The notes beneath the pieces were generated by a model that was not told where the DNA came from, did not search any database, and saw only the letters and a program-made list of their open reading frames with translations. Positions 55,040 through 62,984 of a DNA stretch of 64,000 nucleotides are shown here, one piece after another (position 1 is the first letter of the stretch; every line of letters begins with the position of its first letter). Position numbers and translations under genes: made by a program. Source of the DNA: Thermococcus aggregans (GTDB lineage: Archaea > Methanobacteriota_B > Thermococci > Thermococcales > Thermococcaceae); NCBI RefSeq assembly GCF_024022995.1, contig NZ_CP099582.1:1389054-1453053 (forward strand). Direction: 5' to 3'.

Positions 55040-55834
55040 ATGAAGCCCGGACGAAAGCTGATTCTGGAAGCTGTGCTAATCCCGTTAGCGATTCTGTTGG
55101 CATTTTGGGGACTGTACTACTTCCGTCCTCCATCCCCCTCCAAAAAGATGACTATTGCCTTTTCCGGAGTGATAACGGCGGGCGTTTCATTCTTCGTCGC
55201 TCTAGCAGTAGCATTATTCATACTCAAAAGGCGCCTTGAGAAGGAACATAATTCCAAATTTGGGTTTGGAGAACTTCTTCAAATTATTGACGAGACGGAC
55301 GTCAGGGTCATACAAGATTCGGCAAAGGACATCGTTTTTATAATCCTGATGTGGGGTTCCCTCAGCACGGCCCTTGTGGATATGGGGTTTGAGAGGGGCG
55401 TTATTTACGTTATCAACTTCGCCGTGATGTGCGTGATGATTTGCCTTCCCGTATTCCTGGCAATAGGAGTGCTGTTTATAGACTTCCCCATATTTCTCTA
55501 CGCGCGTTTCGTTGGAAAGGACGGTTCTCCGGGTTCTAAGGAGATTTTTCTTGGTTCTTTCCTCTCGCTTGTATTCCTGGTTGTGGTGGGTTTAGTTGCG
55601 AGCTACTCCGATGTCCATATTGAGGCGATACGTCCAATTCTGAACTTCTACCGAGAAGAGCCTACAGTGTATCGATACGTCCTGTTGCTCTCAGGATCAG
55701 AGGCACTCTACAGCCTCCAAGGAATGTTAATCTACTCCAAGAAGAGAAAACTCGGAATTTTACTTATACTGCTCACAGTTCCTCTCATCGCCTACACTTT
55801 GTTCAAGACTCTCATGTGGACGCACTCACATTAA
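55040..55834 (+). CDS. Six-helix membrane protein, paralogue 3 of 3
   Basis: About 264 residues from the ATG at 55040 (GGGGTG ahead, formed by the end of the previous gene). Close to paralogue 1: MKPGRKLILEAVLIPLAILL, LFILKRRLEKEHNSKFGFGE, LMWGSLSTALVDMGFERGVI, and YRYVLLLSGSEALYSLQGML. Tight spacing places paralogues 2 and 3 in one operon. Function unknown. Confidence 0.65.
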   Translation: MKPGRKLILEAVLIPLAILLAFWGLYYFRPPSPSKKMTIAFSGVITAGVSFFVALAVALFILKRRLEKEHNSKFGFGELLQIIDETDVRVIQDSAKDIVFIILMWGSLSTALVDMGFERGVIYVINFAVMCVMICLPVFLAIGVLFIDFPIFLYARFVGKDGSPGSKEIFLGSFLSLVFLVVVGLVASYSDVHIEAIRPILNFYREEPTVYRYVLLLSGSEALYSLQGMLIYSKKRKLGILLILLTVPLIAYTLFKTLMWTHSH

Positions 55835-55847
55835 GAGCAGGGTGTCG

Positions 55848-55946
55848 TTATAACGTTCCAACCTCTTCCTCTAACCTCTTCAGCTTTCCCTTGAACCTTC
55901 TCACATATTTGTTCACCAATAATACTCCCAACGATAAAAAGAGCAT
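55848..55946 (-). other. Possible small membrane ORF or remnant
   Basis: 32 codons on the minus strand: MLFLSLGVLLVNKYVRRFKG, then KLKRLEEEVGTL. The hydrophobic start and basic/acidic tail look like the end of a membrane protein. No ribosome binding site is clear. Probably debris of an accessory gene. Confidence 0.25.
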
Positions 55947-56057
55947 ATGATGCCTTTAGCTATGTAAAGCCCTTGGTTGGGTTTGGTTTCAGGGAGAAAA
56001 CCGGCAGCTCAGGAGAAAAAGGTAAATTCGGCTTGATTTTTTGATTAATCTTGCGTT

Positions 56058-56150
56058 GTAGTATTACGCCCCCTTTTGAACATCTACTCAGACAGCGAGA
56101 TATACAGGGGGCTCTTGTTGCTGTCGGGGCTTAATGTTTTGTTTTGCCCC
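56058..56150 (+). pseudogene. Remnant of a fourth six-helix membrane paralogue
   Basis: The frame reads V-V-L-R-P-L-L-N-I-Y, then SDSEIYRGLLLLSGLNVLFC. It lines up with NRDLYKNLLLLSALNALYG in paralogue 1 and with IRPILNFYREEPTVYRYVLL in paralogue 3. Neither a start nor the earlier helices are present, so this is a decayed 3' piece. The remaining bases of the 55835-56283 gap show only AT-rich sequence. Confidence 0.55.
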
Positions 56151-56283
56151 GAAAAAGGAAGTTTTTTTAAATTTTCACACTTATACTTCTAATAGATTAA
56201 AAATTCCTGAAAGTAGTACAAATTGTCTCCCGTACCCTTCATGGGTGATACTCTATGAGTGAAATGTTATGGGGGGTAGTCTT

Positions 56284-56556
56284 ATGGGAAGCACGTTTCG
56301 AGATTTCGTTCCAATTTTTGGTGTTAACTTTCTCTACGGAATGCTTGCTAGGGTTATAACTGCCACCATAAGCAGAGTTTCGCGGGATTTACTTATGCTG
56401 GCGCTGGTAATTGGATACGTGATAATCTTCACATTCTTTCTTCAGAGGTCGAGAGATAAATCCCTCAAGAACGACGCGATACTCGGGTTAATATCCATGT
56501 TAGGTGCCCTCTTAGGGTGGGCCATAACCTCACTAATAGTCTCAATAGGAGGATGA
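56284..56556 (+). CDS. Small membrane protein, function unknown
   Basis: About 90 residues from the ATG at 56284 (GGGGGGTAG ahead). Two or three helices: VNFLYGMLARVITATI, then LLMLALVIGYVIIFTFFL, a charged loop QRSRDKSLKND, and ILGLISMLGALLGWAITSLI. No family recognised. GGAGGATG at its end serves as ribosome binding site for the broken gene that follows. Confidence 0.55.
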   Translation: MGSTFRDFVPIFGVNFLYGMLARVITATISRVSRDLLMLALVIGYVIIFTFFLQRSRDKSLKNDAILGLISMLGALLGWAITSLIVSIGG

Positions 56557-56560
56557 AACC

Positions 56561-56947
56561 GTGAAATTAAAAACTGCCCTGAGAGCAATGGGATTCTAAG
56601 GGTGGGCGCTTTTTATACCTACGGCTTTGGCTGCTCCATTTTTCGGTTACGGGATTAAAAACTTGGAGAGCATAGAGGGGCGCTTATCATTGATTATCTT
56701 CATTGCCTTTGGCTTGTGGTATGTGAGCTACGCCAGGCGAACCCTGCTCTATAAAAAGATGCAGATTGAGTATCTGCTTTCATGGTACAAAATTGCAGCC
56801 AAGAAATTCAAGTGTCACGATGAGAGTGCGCTCAGGCAGTCTCTCATTGAAGAAACAAAAAAGATACTCTCAAACGAACCGGATACGACAAAAAGAAAAG
56901 CCCTGGAGGAGCACATGAACAGGTTATTAGCTGAAATTGAAAGGTGA
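56561..56947 (+). pseudogene. Membrane protein gene with an early in-frame stop
   Basis: GTG at 56561 has a strong GGAGGATG ahead. Twelve codons (VKLKTALRAMGF) lead to TAA at 56597-56599. The same frame then continues GWALFIPTALAAPFFGYGIK for about 115 codons, with two helices and a charged helical end (HMNRLLAEIER). A TTG at 56627 could start a shorter protein but has no ribosome binding site. Nonsense mutation or sequence error. Confidence 0.55.
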
Positions 56948-56953
56948 TGCGTC

Positions 56954-57205
56954 GTGAAGATGCCCATTGTTGTGATACGGAAATTTAAAAGCAAGGATAA
57001 GGTGGAGGAATTCTTGGAGCAATCCTCCAGAAGAACCCTCCATTCGGCCTGCTGCTGGTAGTGCTCTTCATCGCTGGAGACATACTGCTTGACTATCTCT
57101 TTCTGGGGAAAGAAGAGTTTTTAACAAGGAACTTGGCGCTCATAGCCTGGGCTGGTGGTCTTCCTCGGAATTTCGTGGTTGAGGAGAAAACGTGTCACGG
57201 GTTAA
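56954..57205 (+). pseudogene. Small membrane protein gene with two opposite frameshifts
   Basis: GTG at 56954 (AAGGTGATG ahead) begins VKMPIVVIRKFKSKDKVEE. From about 57007 the protein-like reading moves to another frame (GILGAILQKNPPFGLLLVVL, then FIAGDILLDYLFLGKEEF). Near 57155 it moves back to the first (VVFLGISWLRRKRVTG, stop at 57203). Read so, it gives a coherent two-helix protein. Two indels make an intact product unlikely. Confidence 0.5.
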
Positions 57206-57257
57206 AATTTAGAAATAATAAAAAAGGCCTAAGGCGAGAGATATAGAAAAGAGGGCT

Positions 57258-60200
57258 TCAGCTCTCTACCTTCTCAATTCCTATCTTTGCTTCCACTTCT
57301 GGCCATTCAACTACATAGCCCTTTGGCTCTTCGAACTTGATTTCAACGGCTCTTGTCTCTCCCTTCATGTAATCAAGCATCTCTTTGAGGAGCTCCTTGT
57401 TCTCCTCGGTCGTCTCAATGTAAACCACTATCTTGTCGTTGACGTCCAAGTCGAGCTGCTTTCTCATCTCCTGTATTCTTCTGACGAACTCCCTTGCAAG
57501 TCCTTCCATCATGAGCTCTCTTGTAAGCGTTTTGTCAACAAAGACCTTGCCGTGGTCGAATTCTTCTCCGACGAGGAAGTCTGGAAGTTCTTCCTCCACC
57601 ACTATGTGCCCCCTCTCGAGTGTGAACTCCTTGCCTTCTATCTCTACTTTGAGCTTTCCTTGCATAAGCTTCTCGTAGAGTTCCCTGTCGTTCTGCTCGT
57701 CAATCCACTTTGCGATTAACTTTGCATCTCCCTTGAAGTGCGGGCCGAGTTTGGCAAAGTTTGGCTTCACTCTTATTTCCCTCTCGACGCGGCCAACCTT
57801 TACTTCTTTTGCATTTAACTGGTCTCTGAGAATGCGGTTAAGCCTCTCAACGGCTTTCTTTGTCATTTCATCTTCGGTCTCTATGATTATCTGCCTAACT
57901 GGATAACGGAGTTTTATCTTTGCCTTCTGCCTTGCAGCGGAACCTGTCTCCACTATTTTTCTTACTATCTCCATCTCCTTTTCGAGGTCTTCATCCACCC
58001 ATGCTTCGTCCTTCTTGGGCCAATCCTCGAGGTGGATGCTTTCTTTTCCGCTGAACGGCCTTATGAGGTTCTGGTATATCTCTTCGGTGATGTAGGGCGT
58101 AAATGGTGCCATTAACCTGAGCAGGACGTCGAATACTTTCCACAATGTCCAGTAGGCGGCAAGTTTGTCTGGATCGTCCTTCTCGACCCATAGCCTCTTT
58201 CTTATAAGTCTCACATACCATCTGCTTAGGTCTTCTACCACAAAGTACTCTATCGCCCTTGTTGCCCTCGTGAGATAGAAGGTCTCTATTCCATCGTTAA
58301 CGGCATCTATGAGGGTATTTACCCTTGAAAGTATCCATTTATCCTCTTCTCTAAATGGAAGCTCCTTCGGGTCGAGCTTTGTTGGATCAAAGTTGTCCAA
58401 GCTCATATAGGTTGAAGCCAGTATGTAGACGTTCCACAGGATGTTGAGCATTCTCTTGACCTGTGCAAGGCCTTTCCAGCTGAACCTCAAGTTCTCCCAG
58501 GGAGTCGTTGCCCAGAGCATGTAGAACCTAAAAGGATCTCTTCCTTCTTTTTGGACGACTTCTTCTGGTCTTATTATGTTTCCAAGGCTCTTGCTCATCT
58601 TGTCGCCTTTCTCGTCGAGGACATAGCCGTGCATTGCCACTTTCTTGTATGGAACTGTGTCAAACGCAATAACGCTTGCAGCTTGTTGTGAATAGAACCA
58701 CTTTGTAACTTGGTCTTCGCCCTCAACTATAAAGTCGGCAGGCCAGAGCCTCTCGAATAAGTCCTTCCTTCTTGGGTAGTCTAAGGAAGCCCAGCTCGCT
58801 ATTCCGCTGTCGAACCACACATCAAGGACGTCTTTGACTCTCTTCATGTCTCCTCCGCACTTTGGACACTTCAGAACAACTGTATCAACCCAAGGCTTGT
58901 GGAGATCTACTTCATGGAAGTCTTTTTCTATTGGCTCTTTGCTCATCTCTTTGAGCTCGTCAAAAGAGCCTACCACATGTATGTTGCCGCACTCTTCACA
59001 TACCCATATTGGTAGGGGTATTCCCCAGTACCTTTGTCTTGAAATACACCAGTCTCCGCTGTTCATGACTCCGTTGTCGTACCTTATCTTCACCCAATCC
59101 GGATACCATGTGACGTTTTTGTCATTTTCTTCTATTATTTTCTCCTTAACTTTGCTCACCTTGAGGAACCACTGATCTGTGGCCCTGAAGATCAATGGAG
59201 TCTTACAACGCCAGCAGTGTGGATATTTGTGCTCTATTGTGCCCGCTTTCACAAGAAGGCCTTTCTGCTTTAGATACTCAATTATCTCTGGATCAGCATC
59301 TTTAACGAACTTGCCCTTCCATTTGCCTTCTACATATCTTCCTTCGTCGTCAAGAGGAGAGTATATTGGCAGGCCGTACTGCTTTCCTACTTCAAAGTCT
59401 TCTTCACCGTGTCCCGGAGCTGTGTGAACTAATCCTGTACCTTCGCCAAGAGTTACGTGCTCTCCGAGTATTACACGGTGAGCCCACTCATAGTTCTCCC
59501 TAAACTCTTTTTGTCTCGGATATTCGTCCAAGAACGGATGGACGTACCTTAGACCTTCAAGCTCTTCTCCCTTAACTTCCTCTACTATCTCGCCTTCGGC
59601 ACCAACCTCGTTGAGAACTTTCTCGACTAGTGCCTTAGCGATTATCCAGTACTCCTCCTTTCCATCAAAGGACACTCTCACTTTTGCGTACTCGTACTCG
59701 GGGTGGACAGCAACAGCCAGATTTGCAGGAAGAGTCCATGGAGTAGTTGTCCAAATGAGAAGGTACTCGTTTTCCTTACCTTCTATTAGGAACTTCACGT
59801 ATATGCTCGGGTCTTCTCTTATTTTGTACTCTCCCCTAACTTCATGCTCGGCTAAAGCGGTCTCACATCTGGGACACCAGTGAAGGACTCTCTGATCCTT
59901 CTCCAAGAGTCCCTTTTCCCATGCTCTCTTTAAAGTAAACCAAGCTGATTCTATGTACTCATTTTTGATTGTCATGTATGGATTATCCCAGTCCATCCAA
60001 ATTCCGAGCATTTTAAACTGCTCTGTCATGATTTTGAGGTTATTTAAGGCGAACTCTCTACACTTCTTTATGAAGTTCTCAACTCCAACTTTCTCTTCGA
60101 TGTCCTTTTTGTACTTCAACCCTAAAGCCTGCTCGACTTTAACCTCTATTGGTAAACCGTGCATGTCAAAGCCCGGCTGTCTTCTAACGTTGTAGCCCTG

Positions 60201-60425
60201 CATGGTTCTGAATCTTATTATCATGTCCTTGATTATCTTGTTCCAAGCTGTTCCGAGGTGTATGGCACCGCTTACGTATGGGGGCCCGTCAAGGAAATAG
60301 TAGTCAGGCCCATTTTCCCGTGCTTTTTTCACCTTGTTGTAGATGTCGTTTTCCTTCCAGAACTTCTCTATTTTTTCTTCTAATGCCTGTGGGTTATACT
60401 CCCTCATCTCTGGCTCCTTTATCAT
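57258..60425 (-). CDS. ileS: Isoleucyl-tRNA synthetase
   Basis: 1055 residues. Class I signatures: PPYVSGAIHLGTAWNKIIKD (HIGH-like, here HLGT) and KMSKSLGN for KMSKS. The CP1 editing domain lies between (TTTPWTLPANLAVAVHPEYE; GLVHTAPGHGEEDFEVGKQY), with Cys pairs for zinc (HWCPRCETA, CEECGNI, CPKCGGDM). A long C-terminal anticodon-binding region follows. AGGAGGT eight bases ahead supports the ATG at 60425. Confidence 0.96.
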   Translation of the reverse strand: MIKEPEMREYNPQALEEKIEKFWKENDIYNKVKKARENGPDYYFLDGPPYVSGAIHLGTAWNKIIKDMIIRFRTMQGYNVRRQPGFDMHGLPIEVKVEQALGLKYKKDIEEKVGVENFIKKCREFALNNLKIMTEQFKMLGIWMDWDNPYMTIKNEYIESAWFTLKRAWEKGLLEKDQRVLHWCPRCETALAEHEVRGEYKIREDPSIYVKFLIEGKENEYLLIWTTTPWTLPANLAVAVHPEYEYAKVRVSFDGKEEYWIIAKALVEKVLNEVGAEGEIVEEVKGEELEGLRYVHPFLDEYPRQKEFRENYEWAHRVILGEHVTLGEGTGLVHTAPGHGEEDFEVGKQYGLPIYSPLDDEGRYVEGKWKGKFVKDADPEIIEYLKQKGLLVKAGTIEHKYPHCWRCKTPLIFRATDQWFLKVSKVKEKIIEENDKNVTWYPDWVKIRYDNGVMNSGDWCISRQRYWGIPLPIWVCEECGNIHVVGSFDELKEMSKEPIEKDFHEVDLHKPWVDTVVLKCPKCGGDMKRVKDVLDVWFDSGIASWASLDYPRRKDLFERLWPADFIVEGEDQVTKWFYSQQAASVIAFDTVPYKKVAMHGYVLDEKGDKMSKSLGNIIRPEEVVQKEGRDPFRFYMLWATTPWENLRFSWKGLAQVKRMLNILWNVYILASTYMSLDNFDPTKLDPKELPFREEDKWILSRVNTLIDAVNDGIETFYLTRATRAIEYFVVEDLSRWYVRLIRKRLWVEKDDPDKLAAYWTLWKVFDVLLRLMAPFTPYITEEIYQNLIRPFSGKESIHLEDWPKKDEAWVDEDLEKEMEIVRKIVETGSAARQKAKIKLRYPVRQIIIETEDEMTKKAVERLNRILRDQLNAKEVKVGRVEREIRVKPNFAKLGPHFKGDAKLIAKWIDEQNDRELYEKLMQGKLKVEIEGKEFTLERGHIVVEEELPDFLVGEEFDHGKVFVDKTLTRELMMEGLAREFVRRIQEMRKQLDLDVNDKIVVYIETTEENKELLKEMLDYMKGETRAVEIKFEEPKGYVVEWPEVEAKIGIEKVES

Positions 60426-60592
60426 TTCAAAAACCTCCTGAGATTTGTAGAATAGACTAGGTTAGCAGAATAGCCCAGGGAATCATGGGCAAAATGCAAA
60501 GCGAAGGATAAAACACTCCCCCCTCATGGGCATCGGGGTAAAATTGGGAATGTTCTTTATAAGGTTTTCTACCAAGCAGTTTTGGTGGTGGC

Positions 60593-61135
60593 ATGAGAAT
60601 CGCAGTTGGTTCAACAAACCCGACAAAAGTTAAAGCCGTTGAGAACGTGATGCGGAAGATTTACGGTGAAGTTGAAGTTTTTGGCGTTGAAGTTGAGAGT
60701 GGAGTCTCAGATCAGCCAGTTGGTATAGAAGAGATAGTGCAAGGAGCAATTAACAGGGCAAAAATGGCATTAGAGAAGACAAGTGCTGACTTCGGCGTGG
60801 GAATCGAGGCAGGAATATATCCATTCCCTCAAACTCTAACGGGCTACCTTGATATTCAAGTATGCGCAATAGCGAGCCCTGATGGAGTAATAACCATTGG
60901 TCACGGCCCGGGCTTTGAGTATCCGCCGATAGTCATTGAAAGAATCCTCAATGAGGGCGTTGAGGCAGGCATTGCAATGGGTGGACTTGTTAACGACCTT
61001 GAGCTAAAGAAGAAAATCGGTGCGATAGGTGTTTTGAGTAAAGGTCTTCTAACGAGAACCGAGTTGAACGAGATTGCAGTTTTGATGGCTATGATACCGA
61101 GATTAAACAAGGAGCTCTTCTTCGGGAGGAAATAA
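60593..61135 (+). CDS. Inosine/xanthosine triphosphatase (YjjX family)
   Basis: 180 residues. [20 protein letters not shown] at the N-terminus, [30 protein letters not shown], and HGPGFEYPP near the middle are family marks of DUF84/YjjX. It removes damaged purine triphosphates such as ITP and XTP from the pool. TTTATAAGG about 30 bases upstream is a good TATA box. It is divergent from ileS. Confidence 0.9.
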   Translation: MRIAVGSTNPTKVKAVENVMRKIYGEVEVFGVEVESGVSDQPVGIEEIVQGAINRAKMALEKTSADFGVGIEAGIYPFPQTLTGYLDIQVCAIASPDGVITIGHGPGFEYPPIVIERILNEGVEAGIAMGGLVNDLELKKKIGAIGVLSKGLLTRTELNEIAVLMAMIPRLNKELFFGRK

Positions 61136-61141
61136 CAAGGA

Positions 61142-61202
61142 AATGTGCCCTCCCCGACCGCCCCCCGCTCACCGTTCACGGGGGTGTGAGAGGGGAGGGC
61201 CA
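61142..61202 (-). ncRNA. Candidate H/ACA guide RNA
   Basis: A GC-rich island in an AT-rich spacer. On the minus strand: lower stem GCCCTCCCC (61200-61192) with GGGGAGGGC (61155-61147), a 7-base and a 6-base internal loop (TCTCACA and GCGGTC), a 6-base upper stem CCCCCG/CGGGGG, an apical TGAACGGTGAG that can form a kink-loop, and ACA (61146-61144) right after the lower stem. There are 15 bases from the upper stem to ACA, as required for pseudouridine guides. The implied target form is GACCGC-UN-UGUGAGA. A plain terminator hairpin is the alternative. Confidence 0.55.
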
Positions 61203-61226
61203 AATAGAGATTAAGCTTTTTGAATT

Positions 61227-61604
61227 TTAAGCTTTCTCTTCGACCTGCCTTTCTTCCTCAGGTTCACCCCTTCTCCTGCTCTCGTTCTTGATGACTTGGA
61301 TAACGTAATCGATAAACTTTCTGACTTCTTCAAGATCATCCTCGGGAATGTCTTGGATTTTCTTGTTCTTCGTCTTGTATGTCAGCAGCTTAAGGAGTGC
61401 GAGCCTTCCCAAAGCTGTCTTGGTGCTTATCTCGCCTTCTTTCCAGTCGCGCCATATTGCGTTTGCTATCCCGTAGAACTCTGGAATGCTGTCAAGCCCC
61501 GGATCATCGACATCTATCACTTCTTTGCCGAGATATTTGTACCTCTTTTCCTTTTCCTCTTTTGTGAACTCTTTTGACTTTTCTTTAATGTATTGGTGCA
61601 CCAT
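61227..61604 (-). CDS. Conserved small charged protein, function unknown
   Basis: 125 residues, very rich in Lys and Glu, all helical. It begins MVHQYIKEKSKEFTKEEKEK; the middle has FYGIANAIWRDWKEGEISTK and ALGRLALLKLLTYKTKNKKI; the end is an acidic tail. No signal peptide or membrane part. I recognise no family. The candidate H/ACA RNA lies 25 bases downstream on the same strand. Confidence 0.65.
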   Translation of the reverse strand: MVHQYIKEKSKEFTKEEKEKRYKYLGKEVIDVDDPGLDSIPEFYGIANAIWRDWKEGEISTKTALGRLALLKLLTYKTKNKKIQDIPEDDLEEVRKFIDYVIQVIKNESRRRGEPEEERQVEEKA

Positions 61605-61728
61605 ATCTCATCACCTCTAAAATATCATCGTTACCAACGTTTATTATCCTTTTGTTTCTAAAACCCGGAACAACCTTTATAAATCCCAGTAAGATATAAA
61701 TCTACACCTTAATACAGTGGTGAAAACA

Positions 61729-62916
61729 ATGAACGAACTCTTGTATCTCTTGCTTTCCTTTGGGGTTATCATAGGATTCATAAGACTAAAGGTAAATATA
61801 GGGGTATCTATCTTCCTAGGTTCGCTTTTGCTCGGAGTTCTCTTTGGATTAAGGCCGGTTGAGTTGTTACGTTCCTTTTACGTCTCATCCACAGAATGGT
61901 CAACTATAAGGCTCATTCTGATTATAGCCCTTATAATGGCTTTGACAAGCATCCTTTCCCAGATAGGCTACCTCAAAATGATGGAACAGGCAACAAAAGA
62001 GCTGTTCCCAAATGAAAAATATTCTTTAGCTGCGCTTCCAGCATTAATAGGCTTAATGCCAATGCCCGCCGGCGCCTTAGTTTCAGCTCCCATGATAGAG
62101 ACTGTAGCTGATAAGTTTAACCTTCCTCCCGAGAAGAAGACCATAACTAACTACTGGTTCAGGCATATGTGGGAGCACTCTTGGCCGATGTATCAGGCAA
62201 TAATAATTGCTTCGGCCATTCTAAGCATATCAGTAAAAGAATTCAGCAGCAAGATGTTCCCCCTAACGGTGCTCATGGCAATTGTTGGCTACCTTTTCTT
62301 CCTTAAGCCGATAAAATCTCAAGACAATGAAAGGGGAAATATAAAAGATGGCCTAAAGCTGTTTCTTAAAAGCACGTATCCGATAATTGTAATCATACTC
62401 ATATCCATTGTTCTCGGATATGATATGGTTTACGGGGCATTCGTTGGCTTTTTATCTGCATTAATACCTCACTTCAAGAAAATAGACAAAAAAGAGGTCT
62501 TGAAATATGCCCTACAGCCCAAGATAATATTTCTTCTGATCTCAGTTATGTACTTCAAAAAGCTTCTTGAGGTTACGGGGGCTGTTGAAGCTCTCCCAGC
62601 AACTATCTTAGAGCTGAATCTCCCTATAGTACTCGTAATAACTCTAACGCCATTTTTAGTCGGATTGATAACGGGCATAAGCTTTGCTTACGTAGGAATG
62701 ACGTTTCCCCTATTGGCACCGTTTTTTACGGGCTTTGATAAAATTGCACTTGCCTACTTAAGCGGATATATGGGAATGCTTTTCAGCCCAGTTCATCTAT
62801 GTTTGGTTTTTTCCGCGGAATATTACAAAGCAGACCTTGGAAAAGTTTACAAAACAATGCTAATTCCCGGATTCGTATTCTTCATTTTAGGAGTCCTTTA
62901 TGTATCTTTTCTTTAG
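61729..62916 (+). CDS. DUF401 family membrane protein
   Basis: About 395 residues from the ATG at 61729 (GGTG ahead). Around ten or eleven helices. DUF401 marks include ALPALIGLMPMPAGALVSAP, TITNYWFRHMWEHSWPMYQA, and MGMLFSPVHLCLVFSAEYYK. The repeated P-x-P-A-G and S-P-V-H motifs in each half resemble ion-transporter-type carriers of organic anions. The substrate is not known. Confidence 0.8.
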   Translation: MNELLYLLLSFGVIIGFIRLKVNIGVSIFLGSLLLGVLFGLRPVELLRSFYVSSTEWSTIRLILIIALIMALTSILSQIGYLKMMEQATKELFPNEKYSLAALPALIGLMPMPAGALVSAPMIETVADKFNLPPEKKTITNYWFRHMWEHSWPMYQAIIIASAILSISVKEFSSKMFPLTVLMAIVGYLFFLKPIKSQDNERGNIKDGLKLFLKSTYPIIVIILISIVLGYDMVYGAFVGFLSALIPHFKKIDKKEVLKYALQPKIIFLLISVMYFKKLLEVTGAVEALPATILELNLPIVLVITLTPFLVGLITGISFAYVGMTFPLLAPFFTGFDKIALAYLSGYMGMLFSPVHLCLVFSAEYYKADLGKVYKTMLIPGFVFFILGVLYVSFL

Positions 62917-62984
62917 ACACACTACGAAGAAAAGAAGCAAAGTTGTTATATAGAGAAAGAGTTAACATATTAAATGTGAAGCTC

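Noticed and set aside
61142..61202. Same GC-rich hairpin read as an H/ACA RNA on the plus strand
   Set aside because: On that strand the lower stem is followed by CAA rather than ACA and the apical loop has no GA pairs for a kink-turn.
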